Source: Candidatus Bathyarchaeota archaeon | GTDB lineage: Archaea; Thermoproteota; Bathyarchaeia; 40CM-2-53-6 | Direction of reading: 5' to 3' | Assembly: GCA_005888695.1 (NCBI GenBank) | Contig: VBBH01000021.1 | Span: 1-21,697 of the forward strand | DNA length: 21,697 bases | Shown here: positions 14,629 to 21,374 of the stretch, piece by piece | Layout of the letters: the number at the start of each line of letters is the position of its first letter | How positions within the stretch are numbered: position 1 is the stretch's first letter | Made by a program: the position numbers and the translations under genes | Notes under the pieces: model-generated | What the model was told of the DNA's origin: nothing | Seen by the model: only the letters and a program-made list of their open reading frames with translations | Database searches by the model: none

Positions 14629-15474
14629 CTACTTCCCCAATTCGCGCACCATCTGGAGATTCTCTTGATCGTCACGTCTATCGTCAATAGGTGTTTCTAG
14701 GATCAGGGGCAATTCCCTGATGCTTGGATGATGCAGTAGGGCCTTGAAACCTTCCTGGCCGATGTAGCCCATTCCGATGTGTTCGTGACGGTCCAGTCCG
14801 GAACCTAAGCCATTTTTCGAATCGTTGAGATGGACCACCTTCAACTCGTCGCCACCAACAATCTCCTCGAATCGTCCCAATGTAGCTTTGACGCTCTTTG
14901 AAGTGTGAAGGTCATAACCTGCGGCGTACAGATGGCAGCTATCTAGACAGACTCCGAGTCGTTTGGGGTGTCGAGACCGGTCAATTATCTCCCGCAACTC
15001 TTCGAACTTTGAGCCCATGCTATTTGCTTGGCCTGCTGTATTTTCAAGGAGAATCTTAAGGTCCCCTTTGATTTTCACCGTCGCCGAGTTTAGCGCTCCT
15101 ACAAGCCGCTTTAGTCCGGCCTCTCGTCCTAATCCGAGATGACTTCCAAGATGGACAACAATATACTCAATATTCAGCCGAGTGCATCGCTCGACCTCTC
15201 CCACGAGTGCTTCGACAGATTTTTCGTAAAAATCGTCCTTCGGACTTGAGAGATTCGGGAGGTAGGGCATATGCGAGACAACCGGTCCAATCTTGTGTTG
15301 TCTCAACTTTGACTTGAAACTCTCGATCTCTTCAGGTTCTAGATTGCTTACTCTCCAGCCGCGAGGGTTGCGGGTAAAGATCTGGAAAGTGTCACAATGT
15401 GATTCGACGGCTCTGTCGACTGCTTGATCTATGGTGCCTGCGATCGAGACGTGCATTCCCACCCTCAAAGGCAA
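14629..15474 (-). CDS. nfo: Endonuclease IV (AP endonuclease)
   Basis: A 281-residue TIM-barrel AP endonuclease, full length for the family. It cleaves 5' to abasic sites and trims blocked 3' ends with a trinuclear zinc centre. The metal ligands are visible in order: [45 protein letters not shown] and LILETP. The start is TTG 15474, directly before LRVGMHVS, the usual N-terminal strand, so little else is possible. It lies 52 bases after the peroxiredoxin stop and just before the endonuclease III start, in one minus-strand run. The enzyme acts on products of the neighbouring glycosylase/lyase, so the arrangement makes functional sense. Confidence 0.95.
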   Translation of the reverse strand: MPLRVGMHVSIAGTIDQAVDRAVESHCDTFQIFTRNPRGWRVSNLEPEEIESFKSKLRQHKIGPVVSHMPYLPNLSSPKDDFYEKSVEALVGEVERCTRLNIEYIVVHLGSHLGLGREAGLKRLVGALNSATVKIKGDLKILLENTAGQANSMGSKFEELREIIDRSRHPKRLGVCLDSCHLYAAGYDLHTSKSVKATLGRFEEIVGGDELKVVHLNDSKNGLGSGLDRHEHIGMGYIGQEGFKALLHHPSIRELPLILETPIDDRRDDQENLQMVRELGK

Positions 15475-15526
15475 TTGAAATGCTACCTAAGAGGCGAGTA
15501 TTCAGAATGGAAAGCGCTTCGACGGT

Positions 15527-15988
15527 TCACGGTTTCGCAAGAGCGGCGACTACTTCTGCCGGGTGCTGGTCAGCTTTCACTGGGTCGAATATTCTCTCTA
15601 TTCGTCCCTGCCCATTAATTAGGAAAGTAACCCTCCGGTCCATTCCCCGTTCCTCGTTCAATACGCCATATGCCCTAGATATCTTCTTGTCGACATCTGC
15701 TACAAGTCGGAAGGGTAGATTGAACTTATCGGTGAACTTTCGATGCGAGGCCACATCATCTACACTAACCCCCAGAACTTCTGCTCCCAACTCTCTGATC
15801 TTGTCATAGTTGTCTCTTAACCCACATGATTCCACTGTGCATCCGGGAGTATCGTCTTTTGGATAGAAGTAGAGGACTACTCTCTTACCACGATAATCAG
15901 CCAATCGGACAGTTTCTCCGTTTGCATCAGACGCGGAGAAGCTTGGTGCTGCTTGTCCTGGTTTCAGGTTGGATAGTGACTGGGACAT
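15527..15988 (-). CDS. bcp: Bcp/PrxQ-type peroxiredoxin
   Basis: A 153-residue thiol peroxidase that reduces hydrogen peroxide and organic hydroperoxides. The motif YPKDDTPGCTVESCGLRDNY carries the peroxidatic cysteine in PGCT and a second cysteine five residues on, as in E. coli Bcp, so an atypical two-cysteine cycle within one chain is likely. GQAAPSFSASDANGETVRLA at the N-terminus and GVLNEERGMDRRVTFLI further on are typical. The open frame runs to 16072, but ATG 15988 begins MSQSLSNLKPGQAAP, matching the normal N-terminus, and the upstream 28 residues look non-coding. It is the first gene of the peroxiredoxin-nfo-nth run, joining peroxide removal to repair of oxidised DNA. Confidence 0.92.
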   Translation of the reverse strand: MSQSLSNLKPGQAAPSFSASDANGETVRLADYRGKRVVLYFYPKDDTPGCTVESCGLRDNYDKIRELGAEVLGVSVDDVASHRKFTDKFNLPFRLVADVDKKISRAYGVLNEERGMDRRVTFLINGQGRIERIFDPVKADQHPAEVVAALAKP

Positions 15989-16189
15989 GGATAAACGGAG
16001 GTCTGGGTATGGGATTTCAACATTCCGTTGGCACAGGGATCGAAAAAGACTGGTCTCGTTCACTTGCAACAATCCTATGGTACGGGTCGGTTATGACCTT
16101 ATTCTGAATAGAAGAGCCACTAAACTGAAATAGGTAATGTAGGGCAAGGAGGTGTTTCTTAGAACCTGGCAATCGGTCGACCTTCCCGA

Positions 16190-17797
16190 ATGCCGTCTAG
16201 AGAGATGGAAATTAGGCCGTTGACAAGAATCGTCTTGACAGCTGACCCTACTCAGATGAGTGAATATTGGGGTATTCCTTTACTCCCATTTTTCAGCTGT
16301 GCACCAGCTGAGAAAGTGCCGAGGTTCGTCTTCGACCTTCTTTCTCCATCGGTCAAGCATAAGCGGGGTGTCGCGACAATGGCACCTTATGGTCTCAGAA
16401 AGCTGGAGGCCTCTCTTCTGAAGGACCATCAACCCCAAGAAATCGTAGTCGCGCATCCGGATCATGTGGACAGGTTCATCGATGAGAAGACGAGTATCGT
16501 AGGAATCTCGACCATGGACCCGCTCGGTCTAGGTCCCGTTAGTATGATGTTCACAGACGGAGGAAAGTTCACGGCCTATTCGAAGAAGAAGTTTCTGGAA
16601 CTAGCAGCGAGGGTAAATGCTGCTCGCAAGCGCGCACCCAAAGCAAAGTTTGTCATCGGCGGTTCTGGCGCTTGGCAGATGGAGGCACGTGAGAAAGAGT
16701 CGAAACAGCTCGGAGTCGATCATGTCGTCATTGGAGAGTGCGACCATGTTATCAGCCAAATATACAGTGAGATCGAATCCAACGGAAGCCCTGAGTTCAT
16801 CCATGTCCTAAGGGGGCCAAGGATCGAAGATATCCCCGACATAGTAAACCCGACTGTCCACGGGCTAGTAGAGGTAATGCGGGGCTGCGGCCGGAACTGT
16901 CAGTTCTGCGAACCGAATCTCCGTGTTGCAAAGTACTATCCCAACGAGAAAATAGTCAGAGAAGTTAGAGTAAACACTAAGGTCGGAAACCCGAACGTCT
17001 GGGTCCATAGCGAGGACATCTTCCTCTACAAACTAGAAGACAAGAGGGGATTCATACCGAACCATGACGCGGTTGTGGAACTTTTCAGAACAATCATGTC
17101 TATACCTGGCATCGAGTACGCGAACCCGACACATGGAACTGTCGCACCCGCTCCCGCTGATCCACAGCTCATAGCCGACATCTCAAAATTGGTGAGGGCT
17201 CAAAGCAGCCGCCACATCGGCATACAGTCAGGCCTTGAGACAGGATCCTGCGAACTCATTCGAAAATACATGCCGTTGAAAGTAAAGCCCTACAGTCCTG
17301 ACGAGTGGCAGGAGGTTATCTACAATGGGACCAGGATCTTCAATGAGAACTACTGGTTCCCGGCGTACACTCTGATCGTCGGATTGCCGGGTGAGGATAG
17401 AGAGGACTCAATCGAGACTGTCCGACTTATTGACAGGATGGAAAGCGGGCTTCGGAAGGAGATAGGCGACAGGGCTCATTTCACTGTGACACCGTTGAGC
17501 TTCGTACCGTTGGGAGTCCTGAAACGGGAGGGTTTCTTTAACATTGACGATGGGATGGATGAGGCGCGTTTCTGGGTGATCTACAGGAGTTGGAGACATA
17601 CTGTTCTGGAATTACACACGATGCCGCCGACATTGATGAAACTGAACCCGGTTATGAAATCAATCTTCACGATGCTCTGCTGGTTTGGCTCCCAAAAAAT
17701 ACTGGACGCCATCAAGGCTTGGGGGAGAACGATGGGATACGATGCGGACAAGAGCCTGAGGCTTGGCGTGCCGGAAAAAGTCCCGGTCCTAGCCTAG
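16190..17797 (+). CDS. Radical SAM protein with N-terminal B12-binding-like domain
   Basis: A 535-residue protein. Residues about 10-190 look like the Rossmann-type cobalamin-binding domain of B12-dependent radical SAM enzymes (RIVLTADPTQMSEYWGIP, SIVGISTMDPLGLGPVSMMF, FVIGGSGAWQMEA and HVVIGECDHV), but without the DxHxxG base-off motif. The radical SAM domain starts VEVMRGCGRNCQFCEPN with CxxxCxxC (Cys233, 237, 240) for the 4Fe-4S cluster, followed by HIGIQSGLETGS and YTLIVGLPGEDREDS. The C-terminal 120 residues form a helical domain. Enzymes of this layout carry out radical methylation or C-C bond formation on unactivated carbons. In Archaea the GDGT ring synthases GrsA/GrsB are of this kind; with isoprenoid genes nearby that is a possible but unproven identity. 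ATG 16190 was taken; ATG 16205 is an alternative. Confidence 0.85.
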   Translation: MPSREMEIRPLTRIVLTADPTQMSEYWGIPLLPFFSCAPAEKVPRFVFDLLSPSVKHKRGVATMAPYGLRKLEASLLKDHQPQEIVVAHPDHVDRFIDEKTSIVGISTMDPLGLGPVSMMFTDGGKFTAYSKKKFLELAARVNAARKRAPKAKFVIGGSGAWQMEAREKESKQLGVDHVVIGECDHVISQIYSEIESNGSPEFIHVLRGPRIEDIPDIVNPTVHGLVEVMRGCGRNCQFCEPNLRVAKYYPNEKIVREVRVNTKVGNPNVWVHSEDIFLYKLEDKRGFIPNHDAVVELFRTIMSIPGIEYANPTHGTVAPAPADPQLIADISKLVRAQSSRHIGIQSGLETGSCELIRKYMPLKVKPYSPDEWQEVIYNGTRIFNENYWFPAYTLIVGLPGEDREDSIETVRLIDRMESGLRKEIGDRAHFTVTPLSFVPLGVLKREGFFNIDDGMDEARFWVIYRSWRHTVLELHTMPPTLMKLNPVMKSIFTMLCWFGSQKILDAIKAWGRTMGYDADKSLRLGVPEKVPVLA

Positions 17798-17900
17798 CTA
17801 GTGCTTGAGCGTCTCTTCACAACTCTTCCCGTCCTGAGAACTCCTAACACTCTTCTCACCGCATTCCTTGGGCGTGGACATGAGGCGCCGTTGTTTTCTG

Positions 17901-18179
17901 TCAAGACATGATCAGCCTGCCACGGATAACTTCTCTTAGCAATGGCATTAATCCACTTCTTCCACCGTATCCTATTTCCTGGACAAGTATCCAGAACATT
18001 TCCTCTGGTCTGTCTTCCGCCCGGAAGAAATCAGATTTTATCTTTGATCCCTCTATCGTGAAATGACCGACCGGTCTCACCCAACCCTTTGACGTCTTCT
18101 GAGCTAGATGGGCAAAGCGAGAGCAGATACTGCAGTCGTTATCATAAAGCAAGACGGGACGATCTTGTGGCAATTCCAC
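17901..18179 (-). CDS. DCC-family (DUF393) thiol-disulfide protein, short
   Basis: A 92-residue protein opening with RPVLLYDNDCSICSRFAHLA, which holds the DxxCxxC signature of the DCC/DUF393 thioredoxin-like family (YD-ND-CSIC). WVRPVGHFTIEG, MFWILVQEIGYGGRSGLMPL and a final basic helix (LREVIRGRLIMS) fit the rest of the fold. Family members are usually about 110-140 residues, so this is a compact form; the middle segment is shortened. A redox or electron-transfer role is assumed from the CxxC. The start is GTG 18179, with a TATA-like AACTATAAG about 36 bases upstream on this strand. It converges with the radical SAM gene. Confidence 0.75.
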   Translation of the reverse strand: MELPQDRPVLLYDNDCSICSRFAHLAQKTSKGWVRPVGHFTIEGSKIKSDFFRAEDRPEEMFWILVQEIGYGGRSGLMPLLREVIRGRLIMS

Positions 18180-18339
18180 CGATCCCGTATCTATTATGAA
18201 ATAATCGTGGCTTATAGTTTCTCCGCGCTCTTACTATGCATTGAGGTAGCGGGCTTGACCTGGACTGGCTGCTTCGATGACAAGCCTATGTCGAAGGCAA
18301 GGGGCAATAGGTTGCTATTAGACCGTTTTCTAGACAGGA

Positions 18340-19623
18340 TTATTTGCTTGGGATTTGTTCCTGCCCGTTCATATATGATTGGAGTACATTTGGTACGGTG
18401 ACCGTTCCATCTTCCCTTTGATTGTTCTCCAGTATCGCCACTATCGCCCTCTCGGTCGCGACCAGTGTGCTGTTTAGCGTATGCGGGTACTTTGTGGGCT
18501 CGCTTGTCTTCTCTCGATACCGGACCTTTGACCGTACTGATTGATAACTGGTGCAATTACTGCACGATGCCATCTCCCGATACTTTCCTTGGCCGGGAAG
18601 CCAGGCCTCCAAGTCGTACTTCTTCGCTGCCACTGTTCCCAGATCTCCAGTGCAAACATTGACGATCCTGTAAGGGATCTTCAATGACTGAAAGAATTCC
18701 TCCAGATTGGCCAACAACTCCTCATGCAATTTCCACGAGTCTTCTGGACGTGAGAAAATGAACTGTTCCACCTTCTCGAACTGATGAACCCGGAAGATAC
18801 CTTTGGTATCTCGTCCATGCGCACCTGCCTCCTTCCTGAAGCAAGGGCTAATGGCGGCATACTTCAGAGGTAACCTGTCCGCCAGAATGATGTCATCCAT
18901 GTGCAGTCCTAACAGCGCGTGCTCTGCCGTAGCCAGAAGATACAGGTCCTCTCCCTCGACCTTATAGATGACCTCCTCAAAGTCCGCGAGTGCTACCGCG
19001 CCAGCGACTACTTCCCTACGAAGAAGATAGGGCGGCTGGTAGAGCTCGTAGCTCTTCTTTTTGATGAAGTCAAGGCCGTATCTAATTATTGCTTGATTTA
19101 GCCGGACAAGGTCTCCCTTGAGATAGTAGAAGCGTGCGCCGGCAACTTTCGCGGCTTTCTCCATGTCAATTAATCCCTGCTTGACGCCAATGTCGATATG
19201 ATCCAAGGGTTTGAACGGGAACCTTGGAGGTTCTCCCCAACGCTTCACCTCAACATTGTCATTATCATCCTTACCGAATGGGACTGAAGGATCGACAAGG
19301 TTCGGGAGATTGAGGAGGATTTGTTCGACAATATCCTTGATCCTGTCGGCTTCACCCTCTATTTTCTTGATCTGCTCAGGAATTTGTTCTGCCTGTCTCA
19401 GAAGGAGCGACGCATCCTCTTTTTTGGATCGGGCTTTGGCAATATCCTGAGTTATCTCGTTCCGCTTTCTCCTCAGTGCCTCAGTCTCTTGGAGGAACTT
19501 TCGCCATTTATTGTCCAATTCGAGGAGACGGTCGACCTCTGGGACCTTGTCCAGCATTCCTCGCCTTCGAAGGTTCTCCTTGACGAGGTTAGGGTTTTCT
19601 CTAACGAGTTTGATATCTAGCAT
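18340..19623 (-). CDS. serS: Seryl-tRNA synthetase
   Basis: A full-length 427-residue class II seryl-tRNA synthetase of the common type, not the methanogen type. Residues 1 to about 110 form the N-terminal long coiled-coil arm that clasps the tRNA-Ser variable stem (FLQETEALRRKRNEITQDIA, LLRQAEQIPEQIKKIEGEAD). The catalytic core shows LYLLATAEHALLGLH, motif 2 CFRKEAGAHGRDTKGIFRVH then QFEKVEQF, and motif 3 HTLNSTLVATERAIVAILEN followed by NQREDGTVTVP. SCSNCTSYQSVR is the serine-site segment. ATG 19623 begins MLDIKLVRENP, the canonical N-terminus. It follows the initiator tRNA gene on the same strand by about 60 bases, with a T5 run between them; a separate promoter is likely but not fixed. 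Confidence 0.97.
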   Translation of the reverse strand: MLDIKLVRENPNLVKENLRRRGMLDKVPEVDRLLELDNKWRKFLQETEALRRKRNEITQDIAKARSKKEDASLLLRQAEQIPEQIKKIEGEADRIKDIVEQILLNLPNLVDPSVPFGKDDNDNVEVKRWGEPPRFPFKPLDHIDIGVKQGLIDMEKAAKVAGARFYYLKGDLVRLNQAIIRYGLDFIKKKSYELYQPPYLLRREVVAGAVALADFEEVIYKVEGEDLYLLATAEHALLGLHMDDIILADRLPLKYAAISPCFRKEAGAHGRDTKGIFRVHQFEKVEQFIFSRPEDSWKLHEELLANLEEFFQSLKIPYRIVNVCTGDLGTVAAKKYDLEAWLPGQGKYREMASCSNCTSYQSVRSKVRYREKTSEPTKYPHTLNSTLVATERAIVAILENNQREDGTVTVPNVLQSYMNGQEQIPSK

Positions 19624-19660
19624 CGGTCTGTTACGATGTGATGACTCTTGGGGCCGGTAG

Positions 19661-19665
19661 AAAAA
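19661..19665 (-). terminator. T-run terminator after the tRNA gene
   Basis: The minus strand has TTTTT about 20 bases after the encoded CCA end of the tRNA, in a CAATTTTTCTA context. Archaeal RNA polymerase terminates readily at such runs. The same AT-rich stretch lies about 40 bases before the serS start and could double as its promoter. Confidence 0.45.
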
Positions 19666-19702
19666 TTGATTGTCCTTTCACGATTTGGTAGCGGGGGGTG
19701 GA

Positions 19703-19727
19703 CTTTCCGGGCTTTATCGCGGGCCCT
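19703..19727 (-). other. tRNA intron 3 (T-loop, 59/60), 25 bases
   Basis: It splits the T-loop TTCGAA from T60. Inner stem GGGC (19726-19723) pairs with GCCC (19712-19709). The central helix TTCG with GGAA has three pairs and one G-G mismatch, and the bulges are AAA and AGT. Cutting after the second base of each bulge leaves TTCGAAT, a perfect T-loop. The outer helix is the T-stem itself. Confidence 0.8.
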
Positions 19728-19739
19728 TTCGAACCACCG

Positions 19740-19781
19740 CTTGAGGGTCTCTCATTCCTCTTCCAAGAGGAACTGAAACCA
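19740..19781 (-). other. tRNA intron 2 (variable region, 47/48), 42 bases
   Basis: The bulge-helix-bulge is close to ideal. The central helix TGAG (19787-19784) pairs with CTCA (19745-19742), the bulges are ATT (19783-19781) and AGC (19741-19739), and the inner helix is GGT with ACC. Cuts after the second bulge base restore the variable loop AGATC. The intron body contains an 18-base palindrome, TTCCTCTT-GG-AAGAGGAA (19772-19755), forming an apical hairpin. Confidence 0.85.
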
Positions 19782-19816
19782 ATCTCAGGGTTATGAGCCC
19801 TGCGGGTTAAACCTGG

Positions 19817-19841
19817 ATAGGCTTCTCGCTAATTGGAGAAT
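19817..19841 (-). other. tRNA intron 1 (D-loop, 15/16), 25 bases
   Basis: Inner stem TTCTC (19840-19836) pairs with GAGAA (19827-19823) around an 8-base loop. The central helix is GGGT (19847-19844) with GCCT (19822-19819), including two G-T pairs; the bulges are AGA and ATC. Removal leaves the D-loop AGCCAGGTTTA with G18-G19, and frees ACCC to pair with GGGT. Confidence 0.8.
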
Positions 19842-19880
19842 CTACCCCACCCCGCTACTGAGGGAAGGGCCGCCCTAGGA

Positions 19881-19891
19881 GTTTTTAAAAA
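19881..19891 (-). promoter_or_regulatory. BRE/TATA promoter of the initiator tRNA gene
   Basis: The minus strand reads AACC followed by TTTTTAAAAAC, centred 30 bases before the tRNA 5' end, a strong archaeal promoter. The BRE-like part overlaps the tiaS stop codon (19896-19894), so the tRNA promoter is built into the end of the upstream gene. Confidence 0.65.
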
Positions 19892-19893
19892 GG

Positions 19894-21243
19894 TTAACCC
19901 TTGAAAAGCTGATTTCTGATCGAGGCTCCTCGCAGGGGCCTAGAAGGGACATTCGTCTTCTGTCGTTCGATCCTAGAAAGTGGTTTGGTCAGATGTCTAA
20001 GAGCTCTTGGAGGAGGCATATGTTGTCCCGGTTGAATTTGTCTTTGCTTCGGAATCAAATCCTTCAACGGGCCTGAGAGTCTGTTTCCACATCTTCTGCA
20101 CCGGCCACCCTGTCCTCTGCCCATCGACTCAAGGCTTCCACCGCACTTCTTGCATGATCGGCTCTTCGACTCAGTGCACTCGACCAGATGAACAACCTCG
20201 AATTTTTCCAGATTGAACGTCAAAACCCCTAAAGGACCTGATCCAACACCGCCAAATGCCCTGATACGATCGCCAGGAACGAGTAACAGAACCTCGTCTC
20301 TAAACGGACCAGTCGGTTCGTAGGCCGCACAGTCCACCTCGCCAGAGCTGTCCAAGAGACGGAAGAAAACGTGGCCGCCCAAATTGGACACTGGGTGTGT
20401 CACAACTTCACCTATGATGTTTCCGGATTGGTCCGCTTGTAACTCTGTGATCCATCGGGATCGCGAAAAGTGAGCGTCGGTTCCTTGGTTTGTCTTGAAC
20501 AGCGTTGCTCTCTCGACGGGCTCGTTTGGACGGATCATCTTGAAGGCTTCAGCGACAGACCATGGATCTTCCCCTCTGACTCCAAACAAGACCGGATCCG
20601 GACCATGAGGCGCAACTAGGATGCGTCCGGTGTCAGGATCGAGATTGTTGAAGGTCGAGTCACCCATTTTCGAGTTCATCTCCATAACCGACTCGGGGTC
20701 CACCTTTCTCTTGGTCCCGCGATTTTCCTTTCTCCTGTAAGCGATCATCTCAAACGTGTGGTCGTCCCTGTTGAGGTCTGCCCCCACCGCTGCCAGAGCT
20801 CCTACTGTGCCCCTGTTACCCTTGATCAGGCAGGATTCAACACCCGCTTCCGCTGCCGACTGTTCAGCCTCTTCAACCGTTAGAATGTCAGTGAGTGCCC
20901 TAGAATAGAAATGTCGAAGAATGGATGGGACTGGTCCCTCGAGGAAGACGATGGCAGGATCAGTGTTCGGCTGAGAAACATCTGAGGTTTCCTCTACAAT
21001 CTCAATTGCCGCCTCTTTCACTTCTCCAATTCTGGTTTTCGGGACTTTGAGATGAAGTGCCGTGGCGGCGTTACCTCTGGTCTTCCACGGGACGTTCGGG
21101 TTCAACCGGACAAGGCAGGGATACCCGTCGAGTTCCAACTCCTCGTGTTGCAGTCTGTCAGAGAGGATACTCATCGTGTATGTAGTACAACCTCCTCTCG
21201 GAGAGTCGGTATCGTCAATGCCGATGTGAAACTCGACTTTCAA
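19894..21243 (-). CDS. tiaS: tRNA(Ile2) 2-agmatinylcytidine synthetase TiaS
   Basis: An ATP-dependent enzyme that joins agmatine to C34 of tRNA-Ile2 (CAU), so that it reads AUA. The catalytic N-terminus is HIGIDDTDSPRGGCTTYTMS with the aspartates of the DDTDS motif, followed by YPCLVRLNPNVPWKTRGNAA. The middle holds LIKGNRGTVGALAAVGADL. An OB-fold follows (GNIIGEVVTHPVSNLGGHVF). The C-terminal zinc ribbon has CKKCG and CRRCG. The open frame runs up to 21477, but the first 78 residues (HCRHAHRYSRRCLGG and on) do not look like the family. I chose TTG 21243, with GAGGGG about seven bases before it, giving 449 residues, typical for TiaS. The initiator tRNA, also with a CAU anticodon, follows immediately. 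Confidence 0.93.
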   Translation of the reverse strand: MKVEFHIGIDDTDSPRGGCTTYTMSILSDRLQHEELELDGYPCLVRLNPNVPWKTRGNAATALHLKVPKTRIGEVKEAAIEIVEETSDVSQPNTDPAIVFLEGPVPSILRHFYSRALTDILTVEEAEQSAAEAGVESCLIKGNRGTVGALAAVGADLNRDDHTFEMIAYRRKENRGTKRKVDPESVMEMNSKMGDSTFNNLDPDTGRILVAPHGPDPVLFGVRGEDPWSVAEAFKMIRPNEPVERATLFKTNQGTDAHFSRSRWITELQADQSGNIIGEVVTHPVSNLGGHVFFRLLDSSGEVDCAAYEPTGPFRDEVLLLVPGDRIRAFGGVGSGPLGVLTFNLEKFEVVHLVECTESKSRSCKKCGGSLESMGRGQGGRCRRCGNRLSGPLKDLIPKQRQIQPGQHMPPPRALRHLTKPLSRIERQKTNVPSRPLRGASIRNQLFKG

Positions 21244-21347
21244 ATGCTTCCCCCTCAATCTCTCATAGAGTTCCAGACTTTGAAACGCTTCCGGCTCCTT
21301 AATAGTTGCAGTCGGATGTTTTGAATTAGAATACTTGAAAAACGGGA

Positions 21348-21357
21348 GATACATGTA
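21348..21357 (+). promoter_or_regulatory. Possible TATA box of the HAD-like gene
   Basis: GATACATGTA is centred about 23 bases before TTG 21375, at the spacing of a leaderless transcript. The match is imperfect. Confidence 0.3.
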
Positions 21358-21374
21358 TTGGATACAGGTTATCC

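Larger units (their letters stand above)
19686..19856 (-). tRNA. Initiator tRNA-Met (CAT) with three introns
   Basis: The 171-base gene folds into an initiator tRNA once three introns are removed. Going 5' to 3' on the minus strand: acceptor AGCGGGG (19856-19850) pairs with CCCCGCT (19696-19690), then discriminator A and an encoded CCA (19688-19686). The D-stem is GGGT with ACCC (19807-19804). The anticodon stem-loop is CAGGG-CTCATAA-CCCTG (19802-19786) with anticodon CAT at 19795-19793. The variable loop is AGATC after splicing. The T-arm is GGTGG (19738-19734), loop TTCGAAT, CCACC (19701-19697). The mature length is 79 bases with CCA. The A1-T72 pair and the three G-C pairs (29-31 with 39-41) mark it as initiator rather than elongator Met or tRNA-Ile2. 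Introns lie after positions 15, 47 and 59; none is at the usual site 37/38. Confidence 0.9.

Noticed and set aside
14619..14687. Longer endonuclease III starting at TTG 14687
   Set aside because: It would overlap nfo by 59 bases and add residues not seen in the family; later GTG starts fit better.
18180..18339. Gap after serS, searched for a C/D box RNA because of GATGACA on the plus strand
   Set aside because: No matching D box or guide arrangement; it contains only the likely promoter of the DCC gene.
19686..19856. Interpretation as tRNA-Ile2 (CAU), the TiaS substrate, or as elongator tRNA-Met
   Set aside because: The A1-T72 pair and the GGG/CCC pairs next to the anticodon loop are initiator hallmarks.
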